12,055 nucleotides of DNA. Source: DAOUBA01 sp034432855 (lineage in GTDB: Bacteria > Chloroflexota > Anaerolineae > B4-G1). Made by a program: the position numbers and the translations under genes. A model generated the notes under the pieces. The model saw nothing but the letters and a program-made list of their open reading frames with translations. It did not search any database and was not told where the DNA came from. Of this stretch, positions 11,866-12,055 are shown in pieces (positions within the stretch are counted from its first letter, which is position 1; the number at the start of each line of letters is the position of its first letter). The stretch covers positions 1 through 12,055 of the forward strand of contig DAOUBA010000202.1 in assembly GCA_034432855.1 (NCBI GenBank). The letters run 5' to 3'.

Positions 11866-12055
11866 ACGTCTCCGGCATCCTGGCATCGTTCGACGCCCTC
11901 GCTGCCTATCGTGCCCTGCGCGACGATCTGGCGAGCGGCGAAATGCCGCCCCCGTTGGGCCTCCTGCGGGCAGCGCGCCCGGCGCTCCTGGCTGCACTTG
12001 CCCGCGACCTGCAACGCCCGTTGCTTGTCATCGCCGGCTCCGTTGAGCGTGCCCG
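11862..12055 (+). CDS. mfd: Transcription-repair coupling factor, N-terminal fragment (continues past window)
   Basis: GTG at 11862-11864 overlaps the pth stop by 4 nt (GTGA). The frame is open to the right edge, giving 64 codons. The visible part, including MPPPLGLLRAARPALLAAL and DLQRPLLVIAGSVERAR, looks like the N-terminal UvrB-like region of Mfd, where an RAARxxLLAAL helix precedes a strand before the damaged Walker-like segment. The pth-mfd order is common in bacteria, which supports the call. Mfd removes RNA polymerase stalled at DNA damage and recruits UvrA. Only about the first 5 percent of the gene is present, so the call rests on this short stretch and context. Confidence 0.75.
   Translation, partial: MNVSGILASFDALAAYRALRDDLASGEMPPPLGLLRAARPALLAALARDLQRPLLVIAGSVERA

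Overview
The window looks like a stretch of GC-rich chromosome from a Chloroflexota-type bacterium (Anaerolineae/Caldilineae-like). This is inferred from the gene style: ECF sigma factors joined to Ig-like surface domains, a secreted glycosidase ending in an aromatic/PLV tail (YMPLVMRRY), Pro/Thr-rich linkers, and a pth-mfd pair. No rRNA, tRNA, CRISPR array, transposase or integrase was seen.

Layout. (1) 1-1481, minus strand: an ECF sigma factor that continues without a stop into a zinc-finger anti-sigma-like region, one membrane helix, a Thr/Pro/Asn/Gln linker written in tetranucleotide repeats, and an extracytoplasmic Ig-like domain that runs off the left edge. (2) 1482-1797: divergent intergenic region with two inverted repeats. 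(3) 1798-3777, plus: secreted or membrane TPR protein fused to an M48 metalloprotease. (4) 6057-3781, minus: a two-gene unit, MFS transporter then aldo/keto reductase, meeting the protease tail to tail. (5) 6058-6350: two repeat blocks and a near-perfect sigma-70 promoter. (6) 6351-8555, plus: secreted clan GH-A-like glycosidase with FnIII and SdrD-B-like domains. (7) 8721-9271, plus: a small XRE-type HTH protein, then a 56-residue protein that is easy to miss. The 56-residue gene has an elaborate control region: consensus promoter, two matching palindromic operators and an attenuator-like hairpin. (8) 10255-9303, minus: a second ECF sigma factor and a small one-helix membrane protein (putative anti-sigma), ending in a clear terminator. 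(9) 10463-11185, plus, divergent from it: a secreted Ig-like protein with a C-terminal membrane anchor. (10) 11287-12055, plus: pth overlapping the start of mfd.

Two themes stand out. First, the window holds two forms of a cell-surface sigma system: one chain (sigma, zinc finger, helix and Ig-like domain fused) and one set of separate genes (sigma, membrane anchor, divergent Ig-like membrane protein). Second, the same AACC/AACT tetranucleotide microsatellite occurs inside the fused sigma gene, where both alternative frames hit stops, and directly against the -35 box of the glycosidase promoter. This suggests slippage-driven switching of surface functions. The 56-residue gene with its dual-operator leader is the best candidate for an undescribed small regulatory system.
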